NCBI RefSeq assembly: GCF_937949835.1
Contig: NZ_CALEDC010000058.1
Span: forward strand, 1-7,772
Source of the DNA: an uncultured Campylobacter sp.
GTDB lineage: Bacteria > Campylobacterota > Campylobacteria > Campylobacterales > Campylobacteraceae
Length of the DNA: 7,772 nucleotides
Direction: 5' to 3'
Of this stretch, positions 1-7,772 are shown one piece after another. Within the stretch, counting starts at the first letter, position 1. Each line of letters opens with the position of its first letter. Position numbers and translations under genes: made by a program. A model generated the notes under the pieces. The model was not told the DNA's origin. It saw only the letters and a list, made by a program, of their open reading frames with translations, and did not search any database.

Positions 1-1468
<1,468 letters not shown>

Positions 1469-3271
1469 TTAATAATTGTTTAAAATTTTTTCGGCAGTTT
1501 GAATATTCGTAAGCGATCTGATCTCATCGAAGCTCGCCGCATAAATGCTCTCAAAATCGCCGTAAAAGTCCAAAAGCTTCTTCAGGCTTCCCTTGCTAAC
1601 GCCCAAGCTTAGCAGCTTTGAGCTTTGCAGATCGAGTTTGCGTTTGCTCTTTTGGTGAAACGAGATCGCAAAGCGGTGCGCCTCATCGCGCAGACGCTGA
1701 AAAAACTGCAACTTTTTATCGTCTGTAGGCAGCGAAAAAATTCCGCTTTTCGTGCAAATTTTATCTTTCGCAGCTCCCTTTGCGCGGTGGGCTTTAGCGT
1801 CGATCTTTTCTTTAGAGATAGCGATTATATCGACGTTTGCTCCGACGCTGCAAATTATTTCCTCTGCCAAGTTTAGCAGAGCCGTTCCGCCGTCTATAAG
1901 CCACAGATCGGGCGCTGCAAGCTCATCAAATTTAAGCGCGCGACTAGTTAGGTACTCGCGCATCTGATCGTAGTCGTTATTTGAGCTAAGGTGCTTGTGG
2001 CGGTAGTTTTGCTTGTTAAACTCGCCGTCTTGAAAGCTTATCATAGCTCCCACGGCTGCGGCGCCGAACATATGCGAATTGTCGAAAGCTTCGATATTTA
2101 CGGGCAAATTCGTAAGATTAAAATAATCCTTCAGCTCCTGCAAGAATGCGTAATCGTGCGTTTTTAGATGTTTTTTGATATTGATCTCGCAGTTTTGGTA
2201 TGCAATCTCGCAAATTTTACGCTTCTCTCCGATTTTCGGCGCGTAAATTTTAAACGCTCTTTCGTGCCGCTTGGATAAAATTTCGCATACCAGATCCGCA
2301 TCGTCAAACTCGTCGTAGACGTAAATTTTAGCGCACGCCACGGGAGCCGCGGCCGGGAAGGCGCTTAAGATCATCTGCTTGTAGGCGTTTGCGATATCAT
2401 CGGCGCTCGGGGCTTTGCAGTTGATTATATGCGAGTTTGAGGCTGAAATTTTGCCCTCGCGTATGCTAAAATGCACGGCACAGACGAGCCCGTCGCGTGC
2501 GGCAATCGCAAAGACCTCGAAATCATCGAGCTTTGCCAGATCGACCTCAACCTTTACGTTCATCTGCTTTAAAATTTCGATCGTATCGCGGATCTGTGCG
2601 GCTTCCTCGAAATTTTCGCTCTGCGCGAGCCGCGCCATCCGCTCCCCAAGCTGCGGCACCATTTTTTGCGGATTTTTCAGAGCCGCAAGCGCGCTTTGCA
2701 CGATACGAGCGTAATCCTGCTTTGAAATTTTATCCTCGCACGGAGCGGCGCAGCGCCCGATCTGATGGAACAAACAGGCCTTTTTGCCTTTGACGCAATT
2801 TTTCTTCTGCACGAGCGGAAACTGCATGTAAAGCGTCTGTAAAATTTCCTTCGCGCCGTGAAAATAGGGACCGAAGTATCTGATGTTTCTGCCCTTTATG
2901 ATCTTTCGCGTAATCTCAAAGCGCGGGAAATCGTCGTCTAAATTTACGTAGATATATGGATAGGTCTTATCGTCGCGCAGTAGGATGTTGTATTTGGGCT
3001 TAAGCTGCTTGATAAAGGAATTTTCCAGTATCAGCGCGTCGCTCTCGCTGGGCGTTACGATGTATTCTAAATGCGCCGCCTCGCTTATCATCTTGGCGAT
3101 GCGCGCGCTTAAGCGCGGGCTCGGCGCGAGAGCGGGCGTGAAAGAAAAGTAGCTTTTGACGCGATTTTTTAAAATTTTTGCCTTGCCGACGTATAGCAGC
3201 TTGCCCGCGGCGTCGAAGTACTGATACACGCCGGGTGCGGCAGGCAGGCTCTTAATCTCCTCTATTAGCAA
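1469..3271 (-). CDS. uvrC: Excinuclease ABC subunit C (UvrC)
   Basis: UvrC makes both incisions around a DNA lesion after UvrAB loading in nucleotide excision repair. The 600-residue length is normal for the family. In order: GIY-YIG nuclease (G-V-Y at 14-16, Y-V-G at 27-29) for the 3' cut; a cysteine cluster C159, C166, C174, C178 matching the family's Fe-S ligand region; a UVR helix pair near 205-237 for UvrB contact; and an RNase H-like domain for the 5' cut with D397, D460 and H532 in the expected contexts (F-D-N-S-H, L-I-D-G-G, D-E-A-H-R-F). A C-terminal helix-hairpin-helix region follows from about 553; its second hairpin lacks the usual G-I-G. The start is TTG: a stop lies two codons upstream, the GIY motif begins by residue 14, the next Met is at 61, and AGAGGG (3279-3284) sits seven bases before it. 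The first 20 bases overlap the upstream gene, implying translational coupling. Confidence 0.98.
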   Translation of the reverse strand: MLIEEIKSLPAAPGVYQYFDAAGKLLYVGKAKILKNRVKSYFSFTPALAPSPRLSARIAKMISEAAHLEYIVTPSESDALILENSFIKQLKPKYNILLRDDKTYPYIYVNLDDDFPRFEITRKIIKGRNIRYFGPYFHGAKEILQTLYMQFPLVQKKNCVKGKKACLFHQIGRCAAPCEDKISKQDYARIVQSALAALKNPQKMVPQLGERMARLAQSENFEEAAQIRDTIEILKQMNVKVEVDLAKLDDFEVFAIAARDGLVCAVHFSIREGKISASNSHIINCKAPSADDIANAYKQMILSAFPAAAPVACAKIYVYDEFDDADLVCEILSKRHERAFKIYAPKIGEKRKICEIAYQNCEINIKKHLKTHDYAFLQELKDYFNLTNLPVNIEAFDNSHMFGAAAVGAMISFQDGEFNKQNYRHKHLSSNNDYDQMREYLTSRALKFDELAAPDLWLIDGGTALLNLAEEIICSVGANVDIIAISKEKIDAKAHRAKGAAKDKICTKSGIFSLPTDDKKLQFFQRLRDEAHRFAISFHQKSKRKLDLQSSKLLSLGVSKGSLKKLLDFYGDFESIYAASFDEIRSLTNIQTAEKILNNY

Positions 3272-3719
3272 GGATCAGCCCTCTTATCTCTTCAAAAATT
3301 TTATAAATTTGCGGATCTTGGATTTTGTTTTTAAACTCCCCCTTTGCGCGCTCCAAAGATAAAGCTTCGCCGTCCCGGCGCAAATGAGCTTTATAAATTT
3401 GCGCCCTTCTTCTGCTCATTACTCTATCTGCGACGAAAAATTTTATATCGCGCACGCCGCAAAGCTCCGCCGTCTCTCTAGCGGCTACGAAGCGCTTTAA
3501 TACGTCTTTTATTAAATTTATATTACTATCGCGTTTTAGTTCGCAAAGCCCCGCCGGGTGCTTCGCGGCTATCATCAAAATGCCATCTTTGACGTAGATG
3601 AAGGCGATCAGCCTTTGCCAACTAAGCGGCAAAATCGCTAAAAACTCGCCTCTTTCTCGCATCTTGGCATATAAAGGATCTTTTCTGATATGAGCGATTA
3701 TTTCTCTTGCATTTTCCAT
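3252..3719 (-). CDS. Small DUF721/DciA-like protein
   Basis: This is a 155-residue, basic, soluble protein with no signal peptide or membrane helix. The stretch at about 38-97 (I-A-F-I-Y-V-K-D-G-I-L, then H-P-A-G-L-C-E-L-K and a helix of leucines and lysines ending L-K-R-F) resembles the DUF721 fold, which includes DciA, the loader of replicative helicase in many bacteria lacking DnaC. I base this on pattern recognition, not an alignment; helicase loading is inference only. From memory, a hypothetical gene sits in the same place between uvrC and guaA in C. jejuni. Its 3' end overlaps uvrC by 20 bases, so the two form an operon. Its first 30 bases overlap, antiparallel, the start of the lipoprotein gene. 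The ribosome site before the ATG at 3719 is poor; Met20 (codon 3660-3662) is an alternative start that would remove that overlap. TAAAAT at 3726-3731 is a possible -10 and would give an almost leaderless message. Confidence 0.7.
   Translation of the reverse strand: MENAREIIAHIRKDPLYAKMRERGEFLAILPLSWQRLIAFIYVKDGILMIAAKHPAGLCELKRDSNINLIKDVLKRFVAARETAELCGVRDIKFFVADRVMSRRRAQIYKAHLRRDGEALSLERAKGEFKNKIQDPQIYKIFEEIRGLILANRGD
3279..3284 (-). promoter_or_regulatory. Ribosome binding site for the uvrC TTG start
   Basis: AGAGGG on the minus strand, inside the last codons of the upstream gene, is spaced seven bases from the TTG at 3271. It decides the start, since no ATG or GTG is available near the required N-terminus. 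Confidence 0.6.
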
Positions 3720-3887
3720 AGACGGATTTTAGCATTTTTTATCTTAGTTTTGCTTAGCGGCTGCGGATACAAAGCACCGCCGTTTTATTCCGACGACGAT
3801 GGGAGCTCTAGCGCTACCGCCCAAAATGCGGACGCTAATAGCACAAGCAGCGATAAAGGCAGCGTTAGAATTTTACGCGATAAATAG
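3690..3887 (+). CDS. LptM-like small lipoprotein
   Basis: This is a 65-residue protein with a basic H-R-R at 10-12, a hydrophobic core (about 13-22) and a lipobox L-L-S-G-C, so C25 should be lipidated and the mature part is only 41 residues. The sequence straight after the cysteine, C-G-Y-K-A-P-P-F-Y, is close to the C-G-L-K-G-P-L-Y pattern of LptM (YifL), a lipoprotein that helps LptD mature in the LPS export machine. The rest is a low-complexity Ser/Asp/Ala tail ending R-I-L-R-D-K. Function by homology is therefore plausible, but the match is short. AAAGGA at 3673-3678 stands 11 bases before the ATG, somewhat far. The start lies within the divergent DUF721-like gene, giving a 30-base head-to-head overlap. 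guaA follows after 54 bases but has its own promoter. Confidence 0.75.
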   Translation: MSDYFSCIFHRRILAFFILVLLSGCGYKAPPFYSDDDGSSSATAQNADANSTSSDKGSVRILRDK

Positions 3888-3892
3888 CCTAC

Positions 3893-3936
3893 TTTTAGCT
3901 TTGCTTTGTTATACTTTTAAAAATTTTTACAAAGGA
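3893..3936 (+). promoter_or_regulatory. guaA promoter and ribosome binding site
   Basis: TATACT at 3910-3915 follows a T-rich, roughly periodic tract with no obvious -35, the usual layout of Campylobacter sigma-70 promoters. Transcription would begin near 3922. AAAGGA at 3931-3936 sits five bases before the guaA ATG. The gap is too short for a riboswitch. Confidence 0.65.
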
Positions 3937-3941
3937 ATTTC

Positions 3942-5477
3942 ATGCAAACAGCAGACATTTTAGTGCTGGACTTCGGCTCTCAATACACCCAGCTGATCGC
4001 TAGGCGCTTGCGCGAACAAGGCGTTTACACCGAGCTAATCGCATACGACGCACCGATCGATAAGATAAAAGCAAAAAACCCTAAAGGTCTTATTTTAAGC
4101 GGCGGACCCGCTAGCGTTTACGCCAAGGATGCGTATTTTTGCGACGATAGAATTTTTGAGCTTGGAATTCCAATTTTAGGTATCTGCTACGGCATGCAGC
4201 TCATCGCGCATAAATTTGGCGCTAGCGTCGTGCCTGCGGGTAAAAAAGAGTATGGCAAAGCCTCTTTGAAACTGCTTCGCGCTAGCAGGCTATTTGGCGG
4301 CGTGGAGGATAACTCTACTGTCTGGATGAGCCACTCGGACAAGGTCGAGAGCCTGCCGGAGGGCTTTGAGGTGATGGCAAGCTCGGATGAGAGTGAGTGG
4401 TGCGTATTCGGCGACGAGACCCGTAAAATTTACGCGCTACAGTTTCACCCGGAGGTCTGCCACAGCGAGTTCGGCGATAGAATTTTAAAAAATTTCGCTA
4501 AAGAGATCTGCGGAATAACCAGCACTTGGAATATGGGTAGCTTCGCCAAAGAGCAGATGATCAAAATAAAAGAGCGCGTAGGCAGCGCCAAAGTGCTTTG
4601 CGCGGTAAGTGGCGGCGTGGATAGTTCGGTCGTAGCGGCGCTTTTGGCGCATGCGGTGCCGCAGAGCCTAATAGCGGTTTTCGTCGATAACGGACTGCTC
4701 CGCACGGGCGAGCGCAAGGCGGTAGAGGAGATGTTTAGACTCAAACTCGGCGTGAGCTTAGACGTGATTGATGCTAGCGAGCTATTTTTAAGCAGGCTAA
4801 AAGGGGTGGTCGATCCCGAGCAAAAACGCAAAATCATCGGCACTACCTTCATTGAGGTTTTCAGCAAAGAAGCGGCAAAACACAAAAACGTAAAATTTCT
4901 AGCCCAAGGCACGCTCTACACCGACATCATCGAAAGCTCGGTCGCAGGCTCAAGCAAGACGATCAAAAGCCATCACAACGTAGGCGGCCTGCCTAAGGAT
5001 ATGAAATTTGAACTGATCGAGCCTCTGCGCGAAATTTTTAAAGACGAAGTGCGCCAGCTGGGGCTTGAACTAGGCCTTTCGCGCGAAGTCGTTTTCCGCC
5101 ATCCATTCCCGGGTCCTGGCCTTGCGATCCGCATAATGGGCGAGGTAAATACGCCGGGCCTCGAGCTACTGCGCAAAGCCGACGTGATCCTACGCGACGA
5201 GCTAAAATCAAGCGGCTGGTACAACAAAACGTGGCAGGCGTTTTGCGTACTGCTAAACGTGCACTCTGTCGGCGTCATGGGCGATAACCGCACCTACGAA
5301 AACGCCGTGTGCATACGCGTAGTGGACGCCAGCGACGGTATGACAGCTAGCTTCTCGCGCCTGCCGTACGACCTGCTAGAAAACGTCTCTCGCCGCATCA
5401 TAAACGAAGTGCCCGGCATCAACCGCGTAGTTTACGACATCTCGAGCAAACCGCCTGCAACGATAGAGTGGGAATAG
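3942..5477 (+). CDS. guaA: GMP synthase (glutamine-hydrolysing)
   Basis: GuaA converts XMP, ATP and glutamine to GMP in the cytoplasm, the last step of guanine nucleotide synthesis. The 511 residues match the family's length and are complete. The N-terminal class I glutamine amidotransferase domain (about 5-190) has the nucleophile C82 in G-I-C-Y-G-M and the partners H169 and E171 in F-H-P-E-V. The ATP pyrophosphatase domain follows, with its P-loop S-G-G-V-D-S-S at 223-229. The C-terminal dimerisation domain contains H-P-F-P-G-P-G-L at 387-394 and ends with the conserved K-P-P-A-T-I-E-W-E. No residue looks missing. The gene is moderately GC rich (32 of 60 bases in 5221-5280 by hand count). 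The next gene starts four bases after the stop and is sharply different in composition. The guaA 3' end is a known site for island integration. Confidence 0.99.
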   Translation: MQTADILVLDFGSQYTQLIARRLREQGVYTELIAYDAPIDKIKAKNPKGLILSGGPASVYAKDAYFCDDRIFELGIPILGICYGMQLIAHKFGASVVPAGKKEYGKASLKLLRASRLFGGVEDNSTVWMSHSDKVESLPEGFEVMASSDESEWCVFGDETRKIYALQFHPEVCHSEFGDRILKNFAKEICGITSTWNMGSFAKEQMIKIKERVGSAKVLCAVSGGVDSSVVAALLAHAVPQSLIAVFVDNGLLRTGERKAVEEMFRLKLGVSLDVIDASELFLSRLKGVVDPEQKRKIIGTTFIEVFSKEAAKHKNVKFLAQGTLYTDIIESSVAGSSKTIKSHHNVGGLPKDMKFELIEPLREIFKDEVRQLGLELGLSREVVFRHPFPGPGLAIRIMGEVNTPGLELLRKADVILRDELKSSGWYNKTWQAFCVLLNVHSVGVMGDNRTYENAVCIRVVDASDGMTASFSRLPYDLLENVSRRIINEVPGINRVVYDISSKPPATIEWE

Positions 5478-5481
5478 GACT

Positions 5482-6963
5482 ATGCATATTCATAAAATAA
5501 CGCTAGAAAACTTTAGAGGTTTTTTGGGAATGCATGAAATTACTTTTAATAGGGGGATCAAATTTTTTGTAGCGAATAATAATTGTGGAAAAACTACAAT
5601 TTTTAAAGCAGTAGAATTTATTCTTAGTAAAGGAGAAAAAGCAAGTTTTGTACACAAGAACTGCGATAATAATCAAGATGTTTCTGTTGAAATAGAATTT
5701 AGAGGCGATGATATTAAAAGGTTATGTGAACACGGCAATCTTAAAAAATATATGGGCTATATTATAGATAATGCTGATGGCAGTACAAGTTTGCGTATTT
5801 TAAGAAGCTCAAAATTAGACAATATTACGCAGGATAAGAAAAATAAAAGTTTGGATATTAAAAATGTTCGTATTTTTAATCCAAATACAAATCAGTTCGA
5901 GAATCCAACAGGTATTGATACTACTATTTCAGAACTATTTGATGCTCAATTCGTGTATTCAGATTTAAAAAATGAAGACTATCAGGATTTTGGAAAAACA
6001 AAATTAGTTGGGAAAATTATTAATTCTATAACTAAAAATTTTCAAGAAACCGATGTTTTTAGAGAATTAAAAGAGGCTCACAATAAAGCCTTTGGAGATG
6101 AAGGATTAATACAAATTCTTGAGAATATACAAAATAAAATTCAGAGTGTTTTAGTTAGTCAATATGGTGACGCCGAAGTCGAATTTAATTTTGGATTGCC
6201 AGAAATTGATAACTTCTTAAAAAATGGAAACATTATGCTGTCTGATAACGGCATAAAAACAAATGTCTCAGAAAAGGGCACAGGAATGCAGCGCGCATTA
6301 GCATTAAGCTTAATACAAGTATACGCTGAAATTAATAGAGAATCGAGCGACGATAAAATAGAAAAGCCCATATTGTTTTTTATTGATGAACCTGAAACCT
6401 TTTTGCATCCTGGGGCTCAGAATAAATTATTAAATGCCTTAGAGAGATTATCCGATAATTCTCAAATTTTTATTACTACACATTCTCCTTATTTGTTAAA
6501 GAATTTTGATAAAGATAAACATCAAATATATATATTTTCTAAGAATGAATTGACCAATAAAATAGATAAAAAGGAGATATTGAAATTATTTGGTAATTCC
6601 TCTCCAACTTGGGGTGAGATAAATTATTATGCTTTTGGGGTTATTAGCGCAGAATTCCACAATGAACTATATGGATTTTTGCAATCTATAGCTATAAATG
6701 ATGACGATAGAAATTATTATGAGGAAAATTTTGATAATTGGCTTGCTAATAAAGGAATACAGCAAACAAAACAATATAATAGAATAAATAGAAATGGTAC
6801 CGTTAGACAAGAAAATAAAACCCTCCCAACCTTTATTAGAAATATAATACATCATCCAGAAAATACACAAAATCAATTTTCATACGAAGAGTTGGGAACC
6901 TCTATTGAAAATTTAATATGCGTTTTAAATCAGTTACTGGATGGACAGATCGAAAGGATATAA
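5482..6963 (+). CDS. OLD/RecF-like AAA ATPase with a HEPN-like C-terminal motif; candidate phage-defence protein
   Basis: This 493-residue protein has the split ABC/SMC-type ATPase of the AAA_15/AAA_21 group: start M-H-I-H-K-I-T-L-E-N-F-R-G-F, Walker A N-N-N-C-G-K-T-T at 32-39, a Q-loop and helical insert, signature-like S-E-K-G-T-G-M-Q-R at 263-271, Walker B F-F-I-D-E-P-E at 299-305, D-loop F-L-H-P-G and an H-loop T-T-H-S-P with H334. The first Walker A glycine is alanine (A31). After about 350 there is no Toprim acidic motif, so this is not a classic OLD nuclease. The C-terminus has T-L-P-T-F-I-R-N-I-I-H-H-P-E-N (447-461), where R453 and H458 form an R-x4-H as in HEPN RNases. The gene is very AT rich (14 of 60 G/C in 5581-5640) and uses ATA, AGA and TTA freely, implying recent acquisition. 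It begins four bases after guaA, so guaA transcription probably reaches it; the ribosome site is weak. ATPase call firm; RNase and defence role inferred. Confidence 0.85.
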   Translation: MHIHKITLENFRGFLGMHEITFNRGIKFFVANNNCGKTTIFKAVEFILSKGEKASFVHKNCDNNQDVSVEIEFRGDDIKRLCEHGNLKKYMGYIIDNADGSTSLRILRSSKLDNITQDKKNKSLDIKNVRIFNPNTNQFENPTGIDTTISELFDAQFVYSDLKNEDYQDFGKTKLVGKIINSITKNFQETDVFRELKEAHNKAFGDEGLIQILENIQNKIQSVLVSQYGDAEVEFNFGLPEIDNFLKNGNIMLSDNGIKTNVSEKGTGMQRALALSLIQVYAEINRESSDDKIEKPILFFIDEPETFLHPGAQNKLLNALERLSDNSQIFITTHSPYLLKNFDKDKHQIYIFSKNELTNKIDKKEILKLFGNSSPTWGEINYYAFGVISAEFHNELYGFLQSIAINDDDRNYYEENFDNWLANKGIQQTKQYNRINRNGTVRQENKTLPTFIRNIIHHPENTQNQFSYEELGTSIENLICVLNQLLDGQIERI

Positions 6964-6964
6964 T
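6959..6964 (+). promoter_or_regulatory. Candidate -10 box across the ATPase stop codon
   Basis: A perfect TATAAT overlaps the ATPase stop codon (6961-6963). The best upstream match to a -35 (TTACTG at 6934-6939) is weak and its spacing of 19 is long. It could drive the short ORF at 6971 or the oxidoreductase gene. In AT-rich DNA such a box can occur by chance. Confidence 0.35.
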
Positions 6965-6970
6965 CTCATT

Positions 6971-7054
6971 ATGGTTTTAAAAAAATATAAAGTAAATCTG
7001 CATTTTGCGATCTTGTTAGTAGCAAATTTCATACCAACGGCACACGTTCTTTAG
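6971..7054 (+). CDS. Possible 27-residue membrane peptide ORF, unrecognised
   Basis: An ATG-to-TAG frame of 27 codons encodes a lysine-rich start (M-V-L-K-K-Y-K) followed by a hydrophobic stretch of about 17 residues (L-H-F-A-I-L-L-V-A-N-F-I-P), the shape of a signal peptide or a tiny membrane peptide. No ribosome site is visible. The ATG is seven bases after a TATAAT, so a leaderless message is conceivable. It could instead be the remnant 5' end of a gene lost when the ATPase gene arrived, or chance. I recognise no family. Confidence 0.15.
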   Translation: MVLKKYKVNLHFAILLVANFIPTAHVL

Positions 7055-7061
7055 TAAACAA

Positions 7062-7075
7062 TATAATTGGAGAAG
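7062..7075 (+). promoter_or_regulatory. Ribosome site, and possible -10, of the oxidoreductase gene
   Basis: GGAGAAG at 7069-7075, four bases before the ATG at 7080, is a good ribosome binding site. TATAAT at 7062-7067 is a perfect -10 match, but transcription from it would begin around 7074 and would cut into the ribosome site, so the box at 6959-6964 or read-through may be the real source of message. Confidence 0.5.
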
Positions 7076-7079
7076 ATCT

Positions 7080-7691
7080 ATGAAACAAATCTGCGTCATC
7101 CTGGCACACCCTTACGAAAAAAGCCTAAATGCAGCTATTGCAAATGCAGCGGTAGAAAAGCTGCAAAATAGCGGCTACGAGGTTAAATTTCATGATCTAT
7201 ATAAGGAGAAATTTAACCCGATCCTTAGCGGCACCGAGCTCGTTAGCGACGAAAGCGACGACGAGCTGTTAAAAGTACATCAAAAAGACATCACAAACGC
7301 CCACGGCATCGTGATTGTCCATCCGAACTGGTGGGGCGAGCCGCCCGCCATCCTCAAGGGCTGGATTGACCGCGTGCTAAGGCAGAGAGTAGCCTACGAT
7401 TTTGCGCCGGGCGATAACGGCGGCGGGCTTCCGATAGGACTTTTAAAGGCTAAAGCCGCCGTAGTTTTCAACACCTCCAACACCCCAGAGGTCAGAGAAA
7501 ACGAGATATTTGGCGATCCGCTGGAAAAAATTTGGAAAAGCTGCATTTTTGATTTTTGTGGCGTAAAAACCTTTGAGCGGCTCATGTTTAGAGTGGTCGC
7601 AGATAGCGACGAAGCTGAGCGAAAGGTCTGGTTAGAGCAGGTAGCGCAGACGCTGGATAGGTACTTTCCGAAGCAGATTAATTTGCTTTAA
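7080..7691 (+). CDS. Flavodoxin-fold NAD(P)H:quinone oxidoreductase (Flavodoxin_2 family)
   Basis: This is a 203-residue cytoplasmic protein of the Flavodoxin_2 family (relatives include MdaB, KefF and mammalian NQO1). These enzymes bind FAD or FMN and reduce quinones or other electrophiles with NAD(P)H. Visible marks are the first beta strand and phosphate loop I-L-A-H-P-x4-S-L-N (7-17), and the family core H-P-N-W-W-G-E-P-P-A with L-K-G-W-I-D-R-V-L (81-100) that shapes the flavin pocket, followed by the A-Y-D-F strand (105-108). The C-terminal helices (about 147-196) are complete and the length is typical. Composition returns to that of the core genome after the AT-rich ATPase gene, so this is probably the resident gene downstream of the insertion. 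The true substrate cannot be told; a role in oxidative or quinone stress is the usual one. I assign no symbol because MdaB, KefF and similar paralogues cannot be separated by eye. Confidence 0.88.
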   Translation: MKQICVILAHPYEKSLNAAIANAAVEKLQNSGYEVKFHDLYKEKFNPILSGTELVSDESDDELLKVHQKDITNAHGIVIVHPNWWGEPPAILKGWIDRVLRQRVAYDFAPGDNGGGLPIGLLKAKAAVVFNTSNTPEVRENEIFGDPLEKIWKSCIFDFCGVKTFERLMFRVVADSDEAERKVWLEQVAQTLDRYFPKQINLL

Positions 7692-7712
7692 ATTTGAAAA
7701 TTCGCTGCTAGC

Positions 7713-7736
7713 AAAATCCGCGCGGCGTAGAATTTT
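7713..7736 (+). terminator. Weak terminator-like hairpin after the oxidoreductase gene
   Basis: AAAAT at 7713-7717 can pair with ATTTT at 7732-7736 and CGC at 7719-7721 with GCG at 7725-7727, leaving bulges between. The pairing is imperfect and the U-rich run is part of the stem, so termination is only a possibility. The rest of 7692-7772 shows no gene. Confidence 0.25.
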
Positions 7737-7772
7737 GATTGCCTATTTTAAACAAATGTGCGCAAAAATTTT

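Noticed and set aside
1625..2793. Four plus-strand open frames opposite uvrC
   Set aside because: They are antisense shadows with low-complexity translations and no motifs; UvrC on the minus strand explains the DNA.
4445..5293. Two long minus-strand frames (155 and 106 codons) opposite guaA
   Set aside because: They are antisense to highly conserved guaA segments and Ser/Leu-rich, as expected from the complement of a coding strand.
6709..6747. Possible RloC/PrrC anticodon-nuclease motif (R-x3-E-x7-H) in the ATPase
   Set aside because: R410 and E414 fit the first part, but the residue at the histidine position is A422.
6667..6876. Minus-strand frame with hydrophobic translation opposite the ATPase C-terminus
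   Set aside because: It looks like a membrane protein only because AT-rich antisense DNA gives Ile/Phe/Tyr; no ribosome site, and the plus strand carries the conserved tail motif.
5440..7079. Direct repeat of the guaA 3' end at the far side of the ATPase gene, as attachment site
   Set aside because: I compared the last 40 bases of guaA with 6940-7079 and found no convincing copy.

Overview
The window reads as an accessory-bearing stretch of a Campylobacter-type chromosome (Campylobacterota). The reasons are the core block uvrC / small DUF721-like gene / divergent guaA, which I recall from memory as the C. jejuni Cj1246c-Cj1247c-Cj1248 order, plus promoters with a TATAAT-like -10 behind T-rich tracts and no clear -35. 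Base composition of the core genes is moderate, unlike AT-rich C. jejuni, so one of the higher-GC oral or enteric species is likely. The species cannot be fixed from sequence alone.

Layout. Positions 1-1303 (minus) hold the 5' two-thirds or less of a membrane sensor histidine kinase with a periplasmic NIT (nitrate/nitrite-type) sensor domain; it runs off the left edge just after the phosphoacceptor histidine box. Behind a 165-base gap, on the same strand, lies uvrC (TTG start), which overlaps the end of a DUF721/DciA-like gene by 20 bases. A tiny LptM-like lipoprotein gene starts inside the 5' end of that gene on the opposite strand. A clear promoter then drives guaA. Four bases after the guaA stop begins a strikingly AT-rich gene for a 493-residue OLD/RecF-like ATPase whose C-terminal domain carries a HEPN-like R-x4-H motif. 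A short spacer with a possible 27-codon ORF follows, then a flavodoxin-fold NAD(P)H:quinone oxidoreductase. The last 80 bases are non-coding, with a weak terminator-like hairpin.

How it fits together. uvrC (nucleotide excision repair), guaA (GMP synthesis), the lipoprotein (outer-membrane/LPS assembly) and the oxidoreductase are housekeeping. The AT-rich ATPase is the foreign-looking element: composition, codon choice and density of the word AAATTT all differ from its neighbours, and it sits at the 3' end of guaA, a known genomic-island hotspot. Its architecture (SMC/ABC-like ATPase, no Toprim nuclease, C-terminal HEPN-like motif) makes it the best candidate here for an undescribed single-gene defence or abortive-infection system; this is inference, not proof.
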